This document shows, piece after piece, positions 5,298-9,250 of a DNA stretch of 9,250 bases. The stretch comes from CAYZXT01 sp964482515 (GTDB lineage Bacteria > Elusimicrobiota > Elusimicrobia > FEN-1173), in NCBI GenBank assembly GCA_964482515.1, contig CAYZXT010000060.1, positions 1 to 9,250 of the forward strand. The letters run 5' to 3'. A program made the position numbers and the translations under genes. Under the pieces are notes generated by a model. That model was not told the DNA's origin. It was given only the letters and a program-made list of their open reading frames with translations, and did no database searches. Within the stretch, counting starts at the first letter, position 1. Each line of letters starts with the position of its first letter.

Positions 5298-6719
5298 TCA
5301 TTCCTTAATGCCGTACGGCGACGCCATGACGCCGTCGAACTTGATGGGGATCGGGTACTTGTCCGTGAAGCAGGCGACACAGAAATTCTTGGGCTCCATG
5401 CCCGTGGCCTTGAGCATGCCGTTCAGGCTGAGGTATTTGAGGCTGTCGGCGTTCAGGTAGCGGCGGATTTTTTCCACCGACATGTGGGAGCCGATCAGCT
5501 CCTCCTTCGTCGGCGTGTCGATGCCGTAGAAGCAGGGCCCGATCACGGGCGGCGAGCTGACGCGCATGTGGATGGACTTGGCGCCGGCGCGCTTCAGCAT
5601 GCGGATGATCTTTTTGCTGGTGGTGCCGCGCACGATGGAATCGTCCACCAGCACCACGCGCTTCCCTTTCAGGACCTGCGGCACCGGGCTGTACTTCATG
5701 CGCGCGCCGAAGTCCCGGATCGACTGCTTGGGCTCGATGAAGGTGCGGCCGACGTAGTGGCTGCGGATCATGCCGATCTCCAGCGGCAGGCCGGATTCCT
5801 CGGCGTAGCCGATGGCGGCCACGCTGGCGGAGTCCGGCACGGCCATGACCACGTCCGCCTTCACCGGCGCTTCCCGCGCCAGTTGGCGGCCCATCTCGCG
5901 GCGCACTTCGTAGACGCTCTTGCCGAAGATCTGGCTATCGGGGCGGGAGAAATAGACGTATTCGAAGACGCAGTGGGCGTGCTGCGCGGGAGAGAGCTTC
6001 GCCACCGTGCGCATACCTTTACCGTCGATGGCCACGATCTCGCCGGGGTTCACCTGCCGGACCAGCTTGGCGCCGATGATGTCGAAGGCGCAGGTTTCCG
6101 ACGCCACGGCGTAGGTGCCGTTCAGCCGGCCGAGGTGCAGCGGCCGCACGCCCCAGGGGTCGCGGATCGCGTAGATCGCGTCCGGCGTGGCGATGACGAT
6201 GGAGTAGGCGCCCTGCACCTGGGTGAAGGCGTCGCGCAGGGCCGAGACCAGGTCGCTGGCCGGCGACTTCGCGATGAGGTGGAGGACGACTTCGCTGTCG
6301 GAGGACGTTTGGAAAATGGAGCCCTGGTATTCGAGCTGGTTGCGGATGTGGAGGGCGTTGGTGAGGTTGCCGTTGTGGGCCAGGGCCATCTGCCCGCGGG
6401 CCGCCTTCACCACGATGGGCTGGGCGTTCACGAGGGAGGAAGCGCCGGAGGTCGCGTAGCGCACGTGGCCGATGGCCAGCCGTCCGGGCAGTTTGTCCAG
6501 GGTGGCCTGGTTGAAGACGTCCGACACCAATCCCATGCCCAGGTGCGTGTAAAGTTTTTTCCCGTCGGAGGAAACGATGCCGGCGGATTCCTGGCCACGG
6601 TGCTGCAGCTGGTGCAGGCCCAGGTAGGCCATGCGCGCCGCGTCCGGGTGATTGTAGATCGCGACCACGCCGCAGGCTTCGTGCATTTTATCGAAGGGAT
6701 TTCGGATGATGCTTTTCAT
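5298..6719 (-). CDS. purF: Amidophosphoribosyltransferase (Fe-S type)
   Basis: First committed enzyme of purine synthesis: transfers glutamine-derived ammonia to PRPP to make phosphoribosylamine, which PurD then uses. 473 residues. An 15-residue leader precedes HEACGVV, so C16 would become the N-terminal nucleophile after propeptide removal, as in the B. subtilis-type enzyme. Glutaminase motifs follow: LQHRGQESAGIV (38-49), GHVRYATSG (84-92), AHNGNL (114-119) and SSDSEV (139-144). The C-terminal PRTase domain has VVLVDDSIVRGTT (355-367). C250, C396, C447 and C450 correspond to the four ligands of the structural 4Fe-4S cluster, so the enzyme is probably oxygen-labile and of the feedback-regulated Gram-positive-like type, not the cluster-free E. 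coli type. The ATG at 6719 has AAGGA five bases upstream. The stop is TGA. The 5' leader contains the palindrome doublet at 6737-6804. Confidence 0.97.
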   Translation of the reverse strand: MKSIIRNPFDKMHEACGVVAIYNHPDAARMAYLGLHQLQHRGQESAGIVSSDGKKLYTHLGMGLVSDVFNQATLDKLPGRLAIGHVRYATSGASSLVNAQPIVVKAARGQMALAHNGNLTNALHIRNQLEYQGSIFQTSSDSEVVLHLIAKSPASDLVSALRDAFTQVQGAYSIVIATPDAIYAIRDPWGVRPLHLGRLNGTYAVASETCAFDIIGAKLVRQVNPGEIVAIDGKGMRTVAKLSPAQHAHCVFEYVYFSRPDSQIFGKSVYEVRREMGRQLAREAPVKADVVMAVPDSASVAAIGYAEESGLPLEIGMIRSHYVGRTFIEPKQSIRDFGARMKYSPVPQVLKGKRVVLVDDSIVRGTTSKKIIRMLKRAGAKSIHMRVSSPPVIGPCFYGIDTPTKEELIGSHMSVEKIRRYLNADSLKYLSLNGMLKATGMEPKNFCVACFTDKYPIPIKFDGVMASPYGIKE

Positions 6720-6724
6720 GGGGG

Positions 6725-6729
6725 TCCTT
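6725..6729 (-). promoter_or_regulatory. Ribosome binding site of purF
   Basis: AAGGA on the minus strand, five bases before the ATG at 6719. It lies only seven bases from the border of the palindrome doublet that begins at 6737, so folding of the doublet could affect access to it. Confidence 0.65.
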
Positions 6730-6736
6730 GTATTCA

Positions 6737-6804
6737 GTCATTCCGGCGAAAGCCGGAATCCAGAAGACTTTGGGTGACTGGACCCCGGCTTTCGCCGGGG
6801 TGAC
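6737..6804. repeat. REPIN-like inverted palindrome doublet between purQ and purF
   Basis: Left half 6737-6763: GTC, then ATTCCGGC/GCCGGAAT with a GAAA loop, then CCAG. A 14-nt spacer occupies 6764-6777. Right half 6778-6804: CTGG, then ACCCCGGC/GCCGGGGT with a TTTC loop, then GAC. The right half is the reverse complement of the left apart from a compensated change at two positions on each arm, so each half folds alone or both fold together. On the plus strand it is followed by a T-run (6808-6813), but no plus-strand gene needs a terminator there. Confidence 0.9.
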
Positions 6805-6818
6805 GGCTTTTTTAAATT

Positions 6819-7610
6819 CTAAATTTCCTTCTGCGCGTACTTCACCGCGTTTTGAAAAATCTTGAATCCGGGGCCGTATATGCCGGCCGACTTGTCCCGC
6901 GTCCAGAAAGCGCTCTGCACGCCGAAAACGTTGCGCTCCGGGTGCGGCATCAGGCCGAGCACGTTCCCCTCCGCGTTGCAGATGCCCGCGACGTCGTCGT
7001 GGGACCCATTTGGGTTCCAGGGGTATTCGGCCTTCTTCCCCTTGGCGTCCACGTAGCGGAAGACGATCTGGCCGTTCTTGAGGAGTTGCTGATAAAACTT
7101 GTCGGACTCCGGGACGAACTTCCCCTCGCCGTGGGCCACCGGGAGCGGAAACACGTCCGGCAATCCCTTGGCGAAGGCACATTTGCTTTTGACGGGTTTC
7201 AAATAGATCCAGCGGCACTCGAACTTGCCGGAGTCGTTGTTGGTCAGCGTAGCCCGGAGGTTCTCGTCTATGCCGTTGATCCCGGGGAGAAGGCCGCACT
7301 TCACGAGGACCTGGAACCCGTTGCATATCCCGATGATGGGTTTCTTCGCCGCGAGGAATTCCCGCAGCGGCTCCTTCAGGTGATGCAGAAGCTTGTTCGC
7401 CAGGACCTTGCCGGAGGCGATGTCGTCGCCGAAGGAAAACCCGCCCGGCACGACCAGCATCTGGTAGTCCTTCACTTTTTTCTCGCCGCGCACGATGGCG
7501 TTGATGTGGACGCGCTCCGGCGAAGCGCCCGCTTCCGTCAGCGCGTTCACCGTTTCTTCGTCGCAGTTCGTGCCCGCGCAGCGCAGGACCAGGGCCTTCA
7601 CGGATTTCAT
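6819..7610 (-). CDS. purQ: FGAM synthase glutaminase subunit PurQ
   Basis: Class I glutamine amidotransferase that supplies ammonia to PurL for converting FGAR to FGAM, the fourth purine step. 263 residues, somewhat longer than the 220-230 of the classical PurQ. The nucleophile is C96 in GICNGFQVL; H223 and E225 in MPHPER complete the triad. VPGGFSFGD (54-62) and VAHGEGKF (158-165) are PurQ signatures. The ATG overlaps the purL TGA as ATGA, so translation is coupled and the two subunits are made together; the Shine-Dalgarno itself is poor. It ends with TAG, followed 14 bases later by the palindrome doublet. A separate purS is not seen in the window; it may be elsewhere or represented by the unseen N-terminal part of PurL. 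Confidence 0.96.
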   Translation of the reverse strand: MKSVKALVLRCAGTNCDEETVNALTEAGASPERVHINAIVRGEKKVKDYQMLVVPGGFSFGDDIASGKVLANKLLHHLKEPLREFLAAKKPIIGICNGFQVLVKCGLLPGINGIDENLRATLTNNDSGKFECRWIYLKPVKSKCAFAKGLPDVFPLPVAHGEGKFVPESDKFYQQLLKNGQIVFRYVDAKGKKAEYPWNPNGSHDDVAGICNAEGNVLGLMPHPERNVFGVQSAFWTRDKSAGIYGPGFKIFQNAVKYAQKEI

Positions 7611-9250
7611 GGCTGCACCCCGCCGGTCCAGGCCTTGGCGACTTCGGCGATGGACCAGGACACTTTCTTCCCCTTGAGGTCTTTGACCTGGAGGGCGTTG
7701 CCGGATTTCACCTGGCCGACGCAGGCGAAGGGCAGACCCTTGAGGGCGGATTCAAATTGTTTCCTGGCTTTCGGGGAGACCTCGATGATGAACCGGCCGT
7801 TGGATTCGGAGAAAAGGATTTTGTCGCCGCGCTTCTGTTTCTGCAAACCTGAAGTCGCGGGGAGCTTCGCCAGGTCGACCGCCGCGCCCAGCTCGCCCGC
7901 CAGGGCCATCTCCGCCAGGGCGACGCCGAAGCCGCCGTCGGAACAATCGTGGCAGGAGGCGACCAGGCCTTTGCCCATGGCTTTGGAAAGCGCCGCGTAG
8001 TTGGCCAGGTTCGCCTTGGCGTGGACCTTCGGGACCTGACCCGTCAGGCTGCCGCGCACGAGGCCGTATTGCGACCCGCCCAGCTCATCTTCTGTAAGGC
8101 CCAGCACGTACAGCAAGTTCCCGGCGCGTTTGAAGTCCATGCTGACCAGCTTGCGGACGTCATCCACGAGAGAGACCGCGGAGATCAGCAGCGTCGTGGG
8201 GATATTCTTCCGGCGGCCCGTGGCCGGGTCCAGGAACTGGTTGTTCAGGCTGTCCTTGCCGGAAATGAAGGGCGTGCCGTAGATCTTCGCGAAGTCGTAG
8301 CAGGCCTGGGAGCAGCGCACCAGCTCGCCGAGGATTTCCGGGTCCTGGGGATCGCCGGCGCAAAAATTGTCGAGGATGGCGATGCGGTCCAGCCGGCCGC
8401 CGACGGCCACGAGGTTGCGGACCGCCTCGTCGATGGCGGAGGCCGCCATCCAATAGGCGTCCCAGCGGCTGTAGTGCGGGTTCAAACCGTTGGACAGGAC
8501 CACGCCCTGCCAGGACCCGGGATGGGGCTGGACCACCGACGCGTCGCCGGGGCCGCGGCCTTCCACGCCGACCAGGGGCTTCAGGACCGTGCGGCCCTGC
8601 ACTTCGTGGTCGTACTGGCGGACCACCCATTCCTTGCTGGCCACCGTGGGGCGCGCCAGGACGTCGAGCAGCGCCTTCTTCAAATTCTTGGTTTCGGACG
8701 GGAACTCCGCCGCGGGCTTCGCCGTCCAGGACGACGTGAGGTGCCGCTTCGGGATCCCGTTGTGCAGGAACTCCATGTCCATCTGGATGATGGTGTTCCC
8801 GTTGTGGAGCACGTGGAGTTTCCCCCCGCCGCCGAACGCGCCGATGTCGGAGCAATCCACGTCTTCCGAGGCGCAAAGCTTTTTCAGCTCCGCCAGATTC
8901 TCCGGCGGGACCGCGAGCACCATCCGCTCCTGGGACTCGGAAAGCCAAATCTCCCAGGGCGCCAGACCTTCGTACTTCAGGGGAACGTTTTCCAAATGGA
9001 CTTCCGCGCCCGTGTGCTCGCCCATCTCGCCGACGGCGGAGGACAGACCGCCCGCGCCGCAGTCCGTCACGCCGCGGTAAAGCTTGCGGTCGCGGGCCTG
9101 CATCAGCACGTCGAGGGTCTTCTTCTGCACGATGGGGTTGCCGATCTGGACGACGCTGGAGGAAATCCCGGTGGTCAAACTGTCGGAGGAAAAGGTGGCG
9201 CGGTGTATGCCGTCGCGGACCACGCGGCCGCCCAGCACCACGATGCGGTC
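7607..9250 (-). CDS. purL: FGAM synthase subunit PurL (C-terminal part)
   Basis: ATP-dependent synthase that uses PurQ-delivered ammonia to make FGAM. Only the last 547 residues are in the window. The reading frame is open through base 9250 (DRIVVLGGRVVRDG...), and the GTG at 9241 is internal. Visible parts in order are the end of the first AIRS-C half (GGRVVRDGIHRATFSS, GNPIVQKKTLDVLM, DCGAGGLSSAVGEMGEH, LSESQERM), the second AIRS-like domain (RQYDHEVQ, GRGPGDASVV, ARNLV-like EAVRNLVAVGG, LDNFCAGDPQDPE, GTPFISGKDSLNN), and the second C half (GLTEDELGGSQYG, HDCSDGGFGVALAEMALAG, LFSESNGRFIIEV). GKDSLNN instead of the GNVSLYN common in short PurL suggests the longer, roughly 950-1000-residue class, but the N-terminus is needed to tell. 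It overlaps purQ by four bases. Confidence 0.95.
   Translation of the reverse strand, partial: DRIVVLGGRVVRDGIHRATFSSDSLTTGISSSVVQIGNPIVQKKTLDVLMQARDRKLYRGVTDCGAGGLSSAVGEMGEHTGAEVHLENVPLKYEGLAPWEIWLSESQERMVLAVPPENLAELKKLCASEDVDCSDIGAFGGGGKLHVLHNGNTIIQMDMEFLHNGIPKRHLTSSWTAKPAAEFPSETKNLKKALLDVLARPTVASKEWVVRQYDHEVQGRTVLKPLVGVEGRGPGDASVVQPHPGSWQGVVLSNGLNPHYSRWDAYWMAASAIDEAVRNLVAVGGRLDRIAILDNFCAGDPQDPEILGELVRCSQACYDFAKIYGTPFISGKDSLNNQFLDPATGRRKNIPTTLLISAVSLVDDVRKLVSMDFKRAGNLLYVLGLTEDELGGSQYGLVRGSLTGQVPKVHAKANLANYAALSKAMGKGLVASCHDCSDGGFGVALAEMALAGELGAAVDLAKLPATSGLQKQKRGDKILFSESNGRFIIEVSPKARKQFESALKGLPFACVGQVKSGNALQVKDLKGKKVSWSIAEVAKAWTGGVQP

Noticed and set aside
5053..5301. Small minus-strand open frame in the purF-purD spacer.
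   Set aside because: It runs through the inverted repeats, overlaps the purF stop, has no ribosome binding site or recognisable protein pattern, and is Arg/Pro-rich.
5292..6803. Long plus-strand open frames opposite purF, pyrC and purD.
   Set aside because: They are His/Asp/Arg/Val-rich translations typical of the antisense of GC-rich genes, have no recognisable motifs, and lie opposite well-conserved enzymes.
6778..6813. GC hairpin followed by six T on the plus strand, resembling an intrinsic terminator.
   Set aside because: No plus-strand gene ends there. In the direction of purQ-purF transcription the T-run becomes A residues before the hairpin, so it would not terminate the operon.
7607..9241. 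purL starting at the GTG at 9241.
   Set aside because: The frame continues open to the window edge (DRIVVLGG...), and the residues before the GTG fit the family, so the gene is truncated by the window and not short.

Overview
The window is a co-directional block of nucleotide-biosynthesis genes, all on the minus strand. In transcription order (right to left) they are purL (3' part only), purQ, purF, purD, pyrR, pyrB, a small GIY-YIG nuclease gene and pyrC. The first four serve de novo purine synthesis, and pyrR/pyrB/pyrC serve de novo pyrimidine synthesis. Both pathways draw on PRPP and glutamine/aspartate nitrogen, so a shared transcription unit is plausible. Coupling is tight at purL/purQ (ATGA overlap) and pyrR/pyrB (TTGA overlap, with a TTG start). 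The other junctions are opened by repeat-rich spacers.

The genes are GC-rich, Gram-negative-like and ordinary in sequence. The intergenic DNA is not. It carries dispersed short palindromes with ATTCCGGC/GCCGGAAT or CCCCGGC/GCCGGGG stems, GAAA/TTTC-type loops, and GTCA and TCCAG borders. Several are arranged as inverted doublets that resemble REPINs. Other structured elements are a 14-bp tandem/inverted repeat between purD and pyrR, a 102-bp nested inverted repeat plus a hairpin cluster between purF and purD, and a 39-bp hairpin-forming insertion inside the purD coding sequence. A run of exactly 100 N shows this is a scaffold, and the assembly broke inside one of the doublets. This repeat style and the high GC suggest an uncultivated bacterium from a metagenome (Elusimicrobiota, Omnitrophota, Nitrospirota or deltaproteobacterial lineages are all possible). 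I cannot assign a phylum from the sequence alone.

Layout: 1-73, two palindromic repeats after pyrC; 74-1399, pyrC; 1420-1713, palindrome doublets with the assembly gap; 1717-2019, AT-rich GIY-YIG gene; 2027-2053, palindrome; 2056-3042, pyrB; 3039-3614, pyrR; 3615-3696, repeat-bearing spacer; 3697-5046, purD; 5047-5297, structured spacer; 5298-6719, purF; 6737-6804, palindrome doublet; 6819-7610, purQ; 7607-9250, purL, open at the right edge.

The most interesting points are the GIY-YIG gene bracketed within a few bases by the palindromes, which looks like a nuclease/repeat cassette that split the pyrB-pyrC pair, and the in-frame palindromic insertion in PurD.
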